Shown piece by piece: positions 27,374-36,644 of a stretch of 64,000 nucleotides of DNA (position 1 is its first letter; each line of letters begins with the position of its first letter). The DNA is from Gilvimarinus gilvus (GTDB taxonomy: Bacteria > Pseudomonadota > Gammaproteobacteria > Pseudomonadales > Cellvibrionaceae), in contig NZ_JAULRU010000577.1 in NCBI RefSeq assembly GCF_030518155.1, positions 158,301-222,300 on the forward strand. Direction: 5' to 3'. Under the pieces are notes generated by a model. That model saw only the letters and a list, made by a program, of their open reading frames with translations. It was not told the DNA's origin and made no database searches. A program made the translations under genes and the position numbers.

Positions 27374-29293
27374 TTAGGGTGAATAGCCTATCCCCAAACA
27401 CGGCGACCCACTTTGCTGAATTCCATGCTCGTCCAATAAGGGTATCCCCTCAATAGAATTTGCTCCATAGGTCAACGCCTGCCAATCACTCAACGCATAA
27501 TTATCACCCAGATCCCCCCAGCTTCCTTCAGCAGCAAAATAATTTATCTTGTACTCACCAGTAGATGAGTAATAACAGTTGTGATCTGAAGATAAATTAA
27601 TGCCTTCGTTAAACTCGACATCCGAGCCATACGTCCATACTCTATACTGAGTGTCAGAGAAAACATTGTGATGAATGTTTGCGCTTTTCGCCCCCAATCC
27701 ATAGGCGCTCATATAGCTTCCATCGTTACTTCCATCCGCCAAATAAAGGGTTCCACCGACAAACGTGTTATAGGAGATTTCCACACCTGTCGTGAAGGGG
27801 GGGCTTGTTCCATCCTCCCGGTGAACACGCACACCACCTGTATTAATAAAGCGATTATTGTATATTTCTGTTCTATTTTGATTGGTATCTATACTGCTTA
27901 GGTTTCCCGAGCCCGTCAAATCGTGGAAATAATTATCATGGATCCGAGTATAACCACCGGAGCCTGGCGTTGTTTCTCCGTGCTTGTAATATATACCGGC
28001 ACCTTGACCATAAAACTCATTGTGGCGTACGGTAATATTTGTGGCCCGGTAGAACTTCACATAAGCGCCGACTTGATCGGTACCAGCTTTAGGTATGTAA
28101 TCATGAAATTGACAATTTTCGATTACAACATTGTCATAACTATGTACGTATAGAAAACCAGAATCATCGTAATACTCCATATTGGCGAACTCAATATTTC
28201 GCAAAGTGATGTTTTCTTCCGGAATGTCATACCCAACACGTACGCCTTTGTTGAAACAGTTCTCAATTCTCATGTCTTGTAAGACTAAATTAGAAATACC
28301 ATCAATGTGAACGCAACCCTTTGTCAGATCTCCTCGAATAGTCACCTGCTCATCGGGGTAACCTTTAATCGTAACAGGTTGCGTGACAGTAGGCTGTGGG
28401 TCCGAGAAATTGACATACTTTTCTAGGTTAATTATGGACTCGGCACTTGTGACACGGTAGTAGTCAGTGTAAACACCACCGCGCAGATACAGATAATCTC
28501 CGCGAGAAAGCTGAGGTATCAACGACTCAATGCTGCCAGGATTTTTAAAGCTGCCATCGCCGGTGGCGCCCGGCCCCGAGTAGTAGCACCTTGAATCCAC
28601 ATTGGCCTCGCAGACAATTTCGTTGACATCATTAACATGAATAGTGACATTATCTGTATCAGTAAGGCCCTGCGAATCTGTGACTGTTAGTGTCACAACT
28701 ATAGTGGAGTCGTCGCTCACTTCGGGCGCGACGAACGTAGCCTTACTACGGTTTCGATTACTAATTGTGATGCTGGGGCCGCTGATTTGGCGCCACTGGT
28801 AGGCAAGTGGCTCGATTTGATCGTCGCGGCTGCGATGCCCGGCAAGCTCCACCAATTGCCCTTCATCAACATTTTGATTGAAGCCTGCATGGGCAACAGG
28901 CTGTGAATTGGCCGCTAAACTGGAAGAACTGGAAGAACTGGAGGAACTGGAGGAACTGGAGCTACTTGTACTCAGCGTCGAGGAGCTAGATATCGAAATA
29001 GATGAGCTAGAACTTGGGGTCGAACTTACTACAACCGAGGACTGCGAAGAGCCGCTCGATGGTGAACTCCCTGCCGAGGAGCCCCCGCTGGAGACGCTAG
29101 ATTCAGAAGAATTCTCCGATGTCGAACTCACTGAAGACGTCGAACTAACTGTTGACTGAGAAGATTCACTCGACGAGTTGGAACTGGAACTCAGCACTTG
29201 AGACGAGGCTTGACTGGTGTTCCCACCCCCATCGCCACCACAAGCAGCGAGAAAACAGCTTACTAAAAGAACAATTGAATAATTTTTAAACAT
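27374..29293 (-). CDS. Secreted lipoprotein: poly-Ser linker, PKD/REJ-like domain, right-handed beta-helix (putative polysaccharide lyase-like)
   Basis: 639 residues from ATG 29293 (MFKNYSIVLLVSCFLAAC, lipobox Cys18); nine extra upstream codons are unlikely. Residues about 30-130 are a Ser-rich linker. About 140-230 is a PKD/REJ-like beta-sandwich (ANSQPVAHAGFNQNVDEGQ; YQWRQISGPSI; LTVTDSQGLTDTDNVTI). From about 240 a parallel beta-helix follows: GDGSFKNPGSIESLIPQLS and YLYLRGGVYTDYY, then N-rich rungs such as NLVLQDMRIENC and NITVRHNEF. This is the architecture of pectate-lyase/chondroitinase-B-like enzymes. The substrate cannot be told. It is outer-surface lipid-anchored by inference. Confidence 0.85.
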   Translation of the reverse strand: MFKNYSIVLLVSCFLAACGGDGGGNTSQASSQVLSSSSNSSSESSQSTVSSTSSVSSTSENSSESSVSSGGSSAGSSPSSGSSQSSVVVSSTPSSSSSISISSSSTLSTSSSSSSSSSSSSSSSSLAANSQPVAHAGFNQNVDEGQLVELAGHRSRDDQIEPLAYQWRQISGPSITISNRNRSKATFVAPEVSDDSTIVVTLTVTDSQGLTDTDNVTIHVNDVNEIVCEANVDSRCYYSGPGATGDGSFKNPGSIESLIPQLSRGDYLYLRGGVYTDYYRVTSAESIINLEKYVNFSDPQPTVTQPVTIKGYPDEQVTIRGDLTKGCVHIDGISNLVLQDMRIENCFNKGVRVGYDIPEENITLRNIEFANMEYYDDSGFLYVHSYDNVVIENCQFHDYIPKAGTDQVGAYVKFYRATNITVRHNEFYGQGAGIYYKHGETTPGSGGYTRIHDNYFHDLTGSGNLSSIDTNQNRTEIYNNRFINTGGVRVHREDGTSPPFTTGVEISYNTFVGGTLYLADGSNDGSYMSAYGLGAKSANIHHNVFSDTQYRVWTYGSDVEFNEGINLSSDHNCYYSSTGEYKINYFAAEGSWGDLGDNYALSDWQALTYGANSIEGIPLLDEHGIQQSGSPCLGIGYSP

Positions 29294-29526
29294 TGACAAT
29301 ATCCCTATTGCGTTTGGCATGGAGCACGGGGCTCCCTTCTTTGCTCAATTATATCAGCATAGTCATCACGACAATGTGAACAGGTACCGGATCGCGACCG
29401 GCAAAAAGGCGGGTAACAATGGACAAAGGCGCGGCACTTGCTAGCATAGACCAAATAAGCCAGCCATCATTACGCGCCCTCACCCCGAGCGCGTCGACCC
29501 TTTTATAAACATACATAGGCTACGCA

Positions 29527-30861
29527 TCACCGTACCACCACCTCACACACTATTCGATTGTTAAAACAATCAAAACCTAGCGTATGATTTACATCATCAT
29601 ATGAAAATGGTTTTTCGGTGTATGGATTTTTGAAGCTGGAGCCAGCAATTGCATCCTGAACTGATGCAGTGCTTGACTTGATTTCAAGCTGTAAGCTTAC
29701 TAATGAATAGATGCCCGATAAATCGTGAAGCCTTCCAAGGTAATCAACAAGAGGCCAAGGATTTTGCAGTGTGATTCTTCCGCCCAGGTTGTATGGATTG
29801 AGGTAAGATAGTTTATTGTTTTTTCTAAACCTCTTTGCCTCTGCCAAAAACGCCCGCCCGGATAATTTGCTCACACCATACATGGGCAATAAACTGGAGC
29901 GATAATATAGGTTGACACTGGCCACCGGCTGAGACATCAAGCTCAACAGAAAACCATTCAATGTTGATTGTGCAGCGAGATACTTTAAAAAGTCATCACT
30001 ATTCTCAACCACAGTAAGCAGCTCTGCATTAAATGCCTCGCTTATATCAAGCTCATCGCGGCTAAGCGGCTGCAAAATTTGCCGTAGGTGCGTACGTTGC
30101 TGATCACCAACGACCGGCTCTTCATTTATCGCATGAGAAAGACTGTATAGGTGCCAGCGCAATGCTGCCTGAGCGACCATCTTGCCAATCACTGTTTGAC
30201 TATCAGCAAGTACCATTCGCCAAAATGCCATGTCGATCCGGCTACTTTCGACTAAGCCCGCAAAACCGAAACGCTGAAACTCCTGTATTGCTCTAATTCT
30301 TCCCAGCTGCATTAGGAGGCCATAATGAGGCAGAGGAGACGTGTAATCTAAGACATAAACATCTTCGACAAAATGCTCCTTAGAGATAATCAAATCATAC
30401 CGATTCAACTGCGAGAGCAAACGCGCGTCCAGCTGGGGGGTTTCCGTGATTTGAGCTCGCAACTCATAAAAACAATCGAGGTTGCTACGAGAATTACAAG
30501 AAGCAGCGGGGTACTTAGCTTGCCAAGCCTTGTCTAAATTTTGTCCACCATTTAACGTTTTTGCCTCTTGAGCCGTTAAGCTGGCCGGCAATCCACCCGC
30601 CTTCTTGGCGTGCAACGCCTCAAGAAGCGCCGATCCCACCTCGGCAGCATCCATACCCGTTGCCGAAGCTAACCCATACACGTCACTTAGCGCATTACCT
30701 GCAACATCAGGCTCCGCCAGCGTAGCCGTGCGCGTCTGTATTTCAGGTAGTAGCTCAGCATCGAAAACTGACAAGTTCGGCACCAGCAATATGGCCATTG
30801 CGCCGATCAAGATTGCACCGACTCGCGTGAACCACTTTAGTACTGCATTATTTTTAAACAT
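29527..30861 (-). CDS. Membrane-anchored or secreted protein of unknown function
   Basis: 444 residues from ATG 30861, chosen because AAGGGG precedes it by 6-9 bp; the longer frame lacks such a site. An N-terminal helix (VGAILIGAMAILLVPNLSVF) anchors or exports it. The remainder is mostly alpha-helical, without low complexity; cysteines are in CNSRSNLDCFYE and at the end CFNNRIVCEV, suggesting periplasmic disulphides. I recognise no catalytic motif. It is divergent from a CadC-like membrane regulator 134 bp away, so it is probably that regulator's target. Confidence 0.75.
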   Translation of the reverse strand: MFKNNAVLKWFTRVGAILIGAMAILLVPNLSVFDAELLPEIQTRTATLAEPDVAGNALSDVYGLASATGMDAAEVGSALLEALHAKKAGGLPASLTAQEAKTLNGGQNLDKAWQAKYPAASCNSRSNLDCFYELRAQITETPQLDARLLSQLNRYDLIISKEHFVEDVYVLDYTSPLPHYGLLMQLGRIRAIQEFQRFGFAGLVESSRIDMAFWRMVLADSQTVIGKMVAQAALRWHLYSLSHAINEEPVVGDQQRTHLRQILQPLSRDELDISEAFNAELLTVVENSDDFLKYLAAQSTLNGFLLSLMSQPVASVNLYYRSSLLPMYGVSKLSGRAFLAEAKRFRKNNKLSYLNPYNLGGRITLQNPWPLVDYLGRLHDLSGIYSLVSLQLEIKSSTASVQDAIAGSSFKNPYTEKPFSYDDVNHTLGFDCFNNRIVCEVVVR

Positions 30862-30995
30862 GGTATTCCCCTTTTGTATTTGCTCCCTGCAGCTTGGCTC
30901 AGAGGCGCCTTCTCCGCCTGAGGAAAACCTCCCCAAAACCTCGGACACGTCTGATTTACCGCTACACACACTGGCGCGGCTGTTATACTTCTGCC

Positions 30996-31859
30996 ATGAC
31001 TACGCCCCCACCAGCTACAATCACCTGCGGTAAGATCACCATCAATAAGGCGGTGGGCCAACTGGGCAATTCACGAGAAGAGCAGGTCCGCCTCAGCCCT
31101 GTTCTGCACAAATTGCTGTTACAACTCATTCAAACACCGGGCGAGATTGTCAGCAGAAACACCCTGTTTGATACCGTATGGCCCAACCAATCGGTTAGCG
31201 ACGACGCTCTAACTCGCGCCATCTCGGACCTAAGATCGCACCTAAAAACGCTTGATAACACGGAAAAATATATTGAAACTGTTCCAAAGCGTGGTTATCG
31301 CTGGGTTGCCCCTCCAACAGCTACCTCTAGTGCAGTCAATGCTGGCTTCACACATGCTAGTAATGAACCTTCAAAGTCGCCGCCGACCTCAAGCATACCT
31401 TTAAATATTGTCTTATGTTGCTTGGCAAGCTTGGTAGCCGCAGTGGCAATCATGTGGCTAGTGACGTACATATCTACAGGGCCGACCATACGGGTGGCGA
31501 GTTTACCCAGTACAGCCGCTCCCTCTGAAAATATCCTGCTGCTACAACATATTGATAGGACGATACTTGAAACTCTGAGGAAAGATCGCACGATTGAGCT
31601 GGTTGCTCCCAGTGCAATAGCGGCGCGACCTAGCAACCCATACCCTTATTTTTTTGCCGAGTTCAGTGCAGACTGGGTCCTGGAAGTACAATTTTCCAGC
31701 ACAAGCCTAGCCTATCAGGTTGAACTAACCTTGGTGGATGCTCGCACTGGCCTAGAGATAACTGCGGCACACGCACTTGGCAGCAATAAAGCCGATTTAT
31801 CCGCAAAAGTCGCAACCACCCTCACTCAAACAATAATGGATTTAAAGACTGAAAATTGA
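30996..31859 (+). CDS. CadC/ToxR-like membrane-bound winged-helix transcriptional regulator
   Basis: 287 residues from ATG 30996. Residues about 1-105 form an OmpR/PhoB-type winged helix (VRLSPVLHKLLLQLIQTPGEIVSRNTLFDTVWP; DDALTRAISDLRSHL; IETVPKRGYRWV). A transmembrane helix (NIVLCCLASLVAAVAIMWLVTYI) follows at about 130-152, then a periplasmic domain of about 130 residues with no Pfam-like motif I can name. Such proteins sense periplasmic signals and bind DNA directly. The divergent neighbour at 29527-30861 is the likely target. A longer in-frame start at 30894 overlaps the promoter region and is disfavoured. Confidence 0.88.
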   Translation: MTTPPPATITCGKITINKAVGQLGNSREEQVRLSPVLHKLLLQLIQTPGEIVSRNTLFDTVWPNQSVSDDALTRAISDLRSHLKTLDNTEKYIETVPKRGYRWVAPPTATSSAVNAGFTHASNEPSKSPPTSSIPLNIVLCCLASLVAAVAIMWLVTYISTGPTIRVASLPSTAAPSENILLLQHIDRTILETLRKDRTIELVAPSAIAARPSNPYPYFFAEFSADWVLEVQFSSTSLAYQVELTLVDARTGLEITAAHALGSNKADLSAKVATTLTQTIMDLKTEN

Positions 31860-31971
31860 GCTAAGTAAAGCTTTCACCCTGATGGGCACTGGGCGGCCTC
31901 GATCGATGTGAAATTCTAAATGTAGACGGAACACAGCCGATACGCGTCGCATGCCCCCAGTCCACACAAAT

Positions 31972-32000
31972 AAAAAAGGCCTTCAATCGAAGGCCTTTTT
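31972..32000. terminator. Bidirectional rho-independent terminator
   Basis: Stem AAAAAGGCCTTC / GAAGGCCTTTTT with loop AATC; A-run on one side and T-run on the other. It lies 25 bp after the ectB stop in the ectB direction and also closes the CadC-like gene. Confidence 0.93.
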
Positions 32001-32024
32001 ACTACCGAGCAACAACCTACGCCG

Positions 32025-33290
32025 TTATTCCGTAATATTGTGCTTGGCCGCCACTTCGCGGAATGACTGCTTGAAAATGTCTAAGCCTTCTTTGAGGATT
32101 TCGTCTTCAATGGTCAGGGCTACAAATATTTTATTTACCTGCCCGGTTGCACCGCAGGTTTCTGAAATCAGTTTATTTTCAAACGCCTGCGCCGATACGT
32201 CACCGGCAAAATCTGGGTGATTGGTTTCAATACCCAATACCAAACCGCGACCGCGCACGTCTTTCACAAGTTTTGGAAATTCTTTTTGCAGCTCGTACAG
32301 GCTGTCAAAAATGATGTCCGACTTGCGTTTCACTTCATGCGTTAACGTATCGTCAGACCAGTATTTGTCGATCAACTGCTTTGCCGCGACAAACGCCAGT
32401 GAGTTACCCCGGAAGGTACCGGTATGCTCACCCGGCGACCAGGCATCAATTTCCGGCTTAATCAGCAACACCGCCATGGGGTTGCCACCACCGATAGACT
32501 TTGACAAGCACACCATGTCTGGCTCAATGCCCGCTTCTTCAAAGCTGAAGAATTTTCCGGTACGACCATTACCCACTTGAATGTCGTCGATAATAAGCAA
32601 TATATCGAACTCTTTACACAATGCGGACAAACGCTGCAACCAATCTTTAGAGGCGACGTTTAAACCACCTTCGCCCTGCACCGTTTCAATCATAACGGCG
32701 GCTGGCAACTCTAAACCCGAGCCTTTATCTTCTAAGAAGCGACGGAATACATGCAGAGTGTCGATATCATCGCCCAGAAAACCGTCGAACGGCATAAAGG
32801 AAATGGCACCGCGAGCGCCGTAAGAATCGTCGCGATAGGCTTCGTTACCCGTAGCGGATAATGCACCCATGGTGTGACCGTGATAGGCGTTGGTGAATGC
32901 TACGATATTGGGGCGGCCTTTTACCTGGCGTGCCAACTTCATGGCCGCTTCGGTACAGTTGGTGCCCGTTGGGCCGGTAAACTGCAACTTGTAGTTGTAG
33001 TTGCGCGGCTCCAGGATTTTCTCAACGAATGACACCATAAACTCTTGCTTGGCGACGGTTGCTTTATCCAAACCGTGGGCAATGCGACGATCCTTTAAGT
33101 ACTCTATTTGCGCGTCCACCGCGACGTCGGGGTTGTGGCCGTAGTTGAGCGTGCCGGCACCGGCAAAGAAATCAATGTAGCGCTGACCTTTATCATCAAA
33201 AAGCTCAGAGCCAACGGCTTTATCGAAGACGGTAGGGAAGGAGCGAATATAACCGCGTACTTCTGATTCGTGATCGTTAAAAATATCCAT
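32025..33290 (-). CDS. ectB: Diaminobutyrate--2-oxoglutarate transaminase (EctB type)
   Basis: 421 residues, normal for EctB. The N-terminus ESEVRGYIRSFPTVFDKAVGSE and FFAGAGTLNYGHN are characteristic of EctB; the class III aminotransferase PLP region has IIDDIQVGNGRTGKFFSFE and the lysine in CLSKSIGGG. It makes L-2,4-diaminobutyrate from aspartate semialdehyde and glutamate, the first step of ectoine synthesis. Neither ectA, ectC nor ask is adjacent: upstream is a 556-bp gap and downstream a terminator. Either the pathway is scattered or diaminobutyrate is used otherwise, for example for polyamine synthesis. Confidence 0.93.
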   Translation of the reverse strand: MDIFNDHESEVRGYIRSFPTVFDKAVGSELFDDKGQRYIDFFAGAGTLNYGHNPDVAVDAQIEYLKDRRIAHGLDKATVAKQEFMVSFVEKILEPRNYNYKLQFTGPTGTNCTEAAMKLARQVKGRPNIVAFTNAYHGHTMGALSATGNEAYRDDSYGARGAISFMPFDGFLGDDIDTLHVFRRFLEDKGSGLELPAAVMIETVQGEGGLNVASKDWLQRLSALCKEFDILLIIDDIQVGNGRTGKFFSFEEAGIEPDMVCLSKSIGGGNPMAVLLIKPEIDAWSPGEHTGTFRGNSLAFVAAKQLIDKYWSDDTLTHEVKRKSDIIFDSLYELQKEFPKLVKDVRGRGLVLGIETNHPDFAGDVSAQAFENKLISETCGATGQVNKIFVALTIEDEILKEGLDIFKQSFREVAAKHNITE

Positions 33291-33846
33291 TGTGTACCTT
33301 TTGGTTTAAATGAGAAGGGTGAGCCGAGCACTGCTCAGTTCGTAAATTTGAAGAGTTGAAAGCAAAAGCAAAGAAGTTTAGGCGCTTGAGTACGCACACA
33401 CTTGCAGTCAGGAGCATCGAGCTGGAGCCAAAGCCCAGCAACCCGATAACAATCACTATGTCTGTCAACTTACCTGAAAGCCAGGTCACTGCTGTTGTCC
33501 CTTTGTGCAATCGAAAGATCATTCCAACAAGCAAATGAGCTTGCCTGCGGCCGTATGCGGCTGCGAAACGCTGCTGCAAAATAGCTAAAAGAGCCCGTGA
33601 TAGTCGATAATCATACCGATACCATCCTCAACGCACAAGGAAGCCCATCCAACCTCAGCCCGCCAAAAAAGCAAAAATAATAATATAATCAAAAGCTTAG
33701 CAACTTCCACCCACTGTAAAACTAACGCTTAGCACAACAAGTTCACGACTGAGTAACGCCCCCACCTGTTACCGAACCTATTCACGAAAACACATAAAGA
33801 ATCAGACTGTAGATGCAGAAAAATGGACCATCATTAAGCGAAACGT
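33291..33846. other. Intergenic region between ectB and a LysR gene
   Basis: 556 bp, upstream of ectB and downstream of the LysR gene. It must hold the ectB promoter. A 100-codon minus-strand frame at 33277-33579 overlaps the ectB start and looks spurious. The stretch at 33600-33840 is AT-rich with no gene I can support. No ectA remnant is recognisable. Confidence 0.5.
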
Positions 33847-34755
33847 TCACGCCTGAGTCACAACGATTTTTGGCAGCTCATCACGAAGGAAGTTGGCGAA
33901 ACTTGAAACTGCTGGCGGCACTCCCTGGCGCGAGGGCATCAGCAAGCTAATATCCGCTTGCCCAGCTGTCCAATCAGGCAGCACACGAACTAAACGCTTG
34001 ACCCTAAGCTCTTCTCGACAAGTGTAGAGCGGTAAACCAACAATACCTAACCCCACCGACGCAGCGTGCTTAAGCGTCACCATGTCCTCACTGCACAAGC
34101 GCGGTTGGTAGGTATTAGAAAACGTTGCGCCATCCGGAGCTTGTAAATCCCAGTGGCCGATGTCCGGCTGCCAGCCCAGCTTTAAACCTATGTGTGCCTC
34201 AAGCTCTTCAGGCGACATCGGTATACCAGCCTGCTCAAGATACGACGGCGAGGCAAGGAGCCCCCAGCTAACCGTGGCTAACCGGCGCTGTATCAACGTT
34301 GAATCAGGTAGCGGCGCCGTATGAGCGCGTATCGCCATGTCCACGCCAGCATCAATTAAATTAACCGGCAGGTTAGTCACCTGCTGAATGATTTCTACCT
34401 TGGGGTGCAGCTTGAGAAAATCCGTGACCAACTGGCAGAGCGCGAACTGCGCCATGCCTACCGAACACGAAAGCCGAATCTTACCGGTCAGTGCGTTAGC
34501 GTGTTGCTCAACCGCCGCATTTGCCGCTTCCATTTCATCCACCGCCTTGCGCGCATGCTGATAGAAAGCCTCTCCCATGTCGGTCACTTTAAACTGGCGC
34601 GATGTACGCTGAATAAGCCGCACTCCGAGCCGATCTTCAAGCTGGGCGATATGCCGACTAAGACGGGACTTGGGAATATTGAGTGCTCTCCCCGCAGGCG
34701 CAAACCCCTTTTTCTCCACCACATGGACGAAAAAGTAGTAGCCGTTCATATCCAT
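33847..34755 (-). CDS. LysR-family transcriptional regulator
   Basis: 302 residues from ATG 34755; a TTG one codon upstream is less likely. An N-terminal winged helix is visible: YYFFVHVVEKKGFAPAGRALNIPKSRLSRHIAQLEDRLGVRLIQRTSRQF. The effector-binding domain follows (GKIRLSCSVGMAQFALCQLV; GVDMAIRAH; SVGLGIVGLPLYTC). It is divergent from the pirin gene, with a palindrome (34791-34814) between them, so it probably controls pirin and itself. Same layout as many redox or aromatic-responsive LysR/pirin pairs. Confidence 0.93.
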   Translation of the reverse strand: MDMNGYYFFVHVVEKKGFAPAGRALNIPKSRLSRHIAQLEDRLGVRLIQRTSRQFKVTDMGEAFYQHARKAVDEMEAANAAVEQHANALTGKIRLSCSVGMAQFALCQLVTDFLKLHPKVEIIQQVTNLPVNLIDAGVDMAIRAHTAPLPDSTLIQRRLATVSWGLLASPSYLEQAGIPMSPEELEAHIGLKLGWQPDIGHWDLQAPDGATFSNTYQPRLCSEDMVTLKHAASVGLGIVGLPLYTCREELRVKRLVRVLPDWTAGQADISLLMPSRQGVPPAVSSFANFLRDELPKIVVTQA

Positions 34756-34790
34756 CAAAAAACCCTCATTCGCCCTGCAGTCACCCGCCC

Positions 34791-34814
34791 TATCGTTTCA
34801 ATTATAGAACGATA
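34791..34814. promoter_or_regulatory. Candidate LysR operator
   Basis: Perfect 7-bp inverted repeat TATCGTT/AACGATA with a 10-bp spacer, AT-rich centre (TCAATTATAG). A further half-like ATCGTTCTA occurs at 34843-34851. It lies in the 155-bp gap between the divergent LysR and pirin genes. Confidence 0.6.
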
Positions 34815-34910
34815 AGTTCACTTTTTCCTACTTATCAAAGCCATCGTTCTACCAGATACTAATCATCAGTGACATCGCAGACAAACTTTACGAAACATTG
34901 GGAGATCAGA

Positions 34911-35789
34911 ATGAACCAGCAAGCGACTTCGGGCATCCACAGCGAATCGGTGCAAATCAGCCACATCGTCACCGGCAACCCTCTTAACATTGGCTCGGGC
35001 TTTGATGCGCTGAGCTTTAAACACGGCCAGTTCAGCGGGTTAATGGACCCGTTAGTCATGGTTGATCACTACACCATGAGCAGCCCAACCTTTGGCGCGC
35101 ACCCACACGCAGGAATGTCCGCCTTATCCATTCTCTTTGAAGACAGTGAAGGCACCTTTAACAATCGCGACTCACTGGGCAACGACATCGACCTCTTGCC
35201 CGGTGACGCCTATTGGCTAAAAGCGGGCAGTGGGGCAATTCACGACGAAAAACCTACCGCAGGCTCTCGCACTCACGGCCTGCAAATTTTCGTCAATCTG
35301 CCCAAGCAGCATAAGCACGACAACGCCACGGCATTGCATGTGCCCGCTCGGGACATACCCGTAATAACCGGCGCAGGCTACAGAGTTCGCGTGGTATTGG
35401 GCGAGAGCAATGATATTAGGGGCGCAACATCTCCGGCACTTCCCTTTACCGCACTGGATGCTTTTTTAGAAAGCGGCGGCACCTATGCTCATGCGTTAAG
35501 CGGCAATACATCCGTCACGGTTTATGCCGTAAGTGGCGAGATCACCATCGACATTGCCGGCAAGCAAACCACGCTGCCGAAAAAACAAGCCGTTGCGATA
35601 CACATCGAGCAGGGCAATCAAACGCTACACCTTTGCAGCCAAAACCAAGCCCACGTAGTGGTGCTGCAAGGCGCCCCCGTCCGCGAGCCGTTTGTTCAAA
35701 ATGGACCCTTCGTAATGAGCAGCTTAGAGGAGATTCAACAAGTCACCGCCAAATATGAATCCGGCCAACTGGGCGCCATTGGCGAATAG
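34911..35789 (+). CDS. Pirin family protein (bicupin)
   Basis: 292 residues from ATG 34911 with GGGAGATCAGA upstream. N-terminal cupin: LMDPLVMVDHYTMSSPTFGAHPHAGMSALSILFE, carrying the metal-binding His residues of pirins (FGAHPHAG) and later GSGAIHDEKP. C-terminal cupin with YAVSGEITIDIAGKQTTLP. Some bacterial pirins are quercetin dioxygenases, others regulate enzymes. Divergent LysR regulator; followed after 96 bp by a DUF2798 membrane protein, a pairing that suggests co-expression. Confidence 0.93.
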   Translation: MNQQATSGIHSESVQISHIVTGNPLNIGSGFDALSFKHGQFSGLMDPLVMVDHYTMSSPTFGAHPHAGMSALSILFEDSEGTFNNRDSLGNDIDLLPGDAYWLKAGSGAIHDEKPTAGSRTHGLQIFVNLPKQHKHDNATALHVPARDIPVITGAGYRVRVVLGESNDIRGATSPALPFTALDAFLESGGTYAHALSGNTSVTVYAVSGEITIDIAGKQTTLPKKQAVAIHIEQGNQTLHLCSQNQAHVVVLQGAPVREPFVQNGPFVMSSLEEIQQVTAKYESGQLGAIGE

Positions 35790-35885
35790 ATGGCACAAGT
35801 CCGGACGACTAACCAGCCCCGTAGGGCTGGTGAGTTCACGCAGCAACCGAAACGAGTACAAGAAACGACAAGACGGAGGCTATTG

Positions 35886-36113
35886 ATGATCAACAAAAAA
35901 TACTTCAAGTACGTATTCGTTGCCATGATGACCATGTGCATGGCATTGGCACTCACCTTAATCAGTACCATGAGCGATCCAAACGAACTCGACAACTTCC
36001 TGTCGCAATGGTTTCTCAAAGCGAGTACAGATTTTGTCGTAGCATTCCCAACAGCATTGGCGGTAGCGCCAATCGCCAACTGGGCGGCGGTGAAAGTAAC
36101 AAAACATAAATGA
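35886..36113 (+). CDS. DUF2798 small membrane protein
   Basis: 75 residues from ATG 35886, chosen for the strong GGAGG site 7 bp upstream; the open frame reaches back to 35790 but has no membrane-protein character there. Two transmembrane helices: YVFVAMMTMCMALALTLIS and FVVAFPTALAVAPIANWAAV, joined by SDPNELDNFLSQW. This is the DUF2798 pattern; function unknown. Probably co-transcribed with the pirin gene. Confidence 0.88.
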   Translation: MINKKYFKYVFVAMMTMCMALALTLISTMSDPNELDNFLSQWFLKASTDFVVAFPTALAVAPIANWAAVKVTKHK

Positions 36114-36155
36114 AGAAGGTGCGAACGTTCGTCGGGCAGAACAGCCGAGCTGATT

Positions 36156-36599
36156 CTATGGAGCAGTGACTCCCAAGAGATCGAACATAACGTTCAAGCT
36201 CGGCACCTCATCAAAGTTCGTCACTTCGACATTACCGGCTTCCGAAACATCCGCTTCCGGCTTAAACAACGTCACCCTGAGGTCAATTTGCGGCGCCCCT
36301 TCGATAGCACCGGCAGGAACCGAGTAAAAAGGCATCCCCCTAAACTGATTCGGAACAGGACTACTGCAAACGCCGCAAAACGCGAGCATATACCCGCTGT
36401 CTTTTCGGTATTCACGAACACTCTCCTGCCCAGCCGTCCACTTAAAATCAGCCTCATCAGCAAGAACGGTCGTAGAGAACTCACTGCCCGTAGCTTTTTG
36501 GCAAATACTGCAGTAACACCGGTAGCTGGCAAGCGAATCGGCAACAACCCGAAAATTAACGGCGCCGCATGAGCAGCTTCCCGCATGATCTAATTTCAT
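36156..36599 (-). CDS. GFA (CENP-V/glutathione-dependent formaldehyde-activating-like) zinc protein
   Basis: 147 residues, typical length. Zinc ligands are in place: GSCSCGAVNFRV, RCYCSICQKATGSEF and FCGVCSSPVP. The family contains a few S-hydroxymethylglutathione synthases, but most small stand-alone members have no proven activity. It converges with the DUF2798 gene and is the first of a run of small minus-strand accessory genes. Confidence 0.92.
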   Translation of the reverse strand: MKLDHAGSCSCGAVNFRVVADSLASYRCYCSICQKATGSEFSTTVLADEADFKWTAGQESVREYRKDSGYMLAFCGVCSSPVPNQFRGMPFYSVPAGAIEGAPQIDLRVTLFKPEADVSEAGNVEVTNFDEVPSLNVMFDLLGVTAP

Positions 36600-36644
36600 C
36601 TACTGAACCCTGAAGTCAAATTCAAAGCCTGTGGCCCTATTGAT

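Noticed and set aside
28878..29159. Plus-strand ORF of Glu/Leu repeats
   Set aside because: Complement of the second poly-serine linker.
33277..33579. 100-codon minus-strand ORF upstream of ectB
   Set aside because: Overlaps the ectB start, no ribosome site, no recognisable similarity to EctA.
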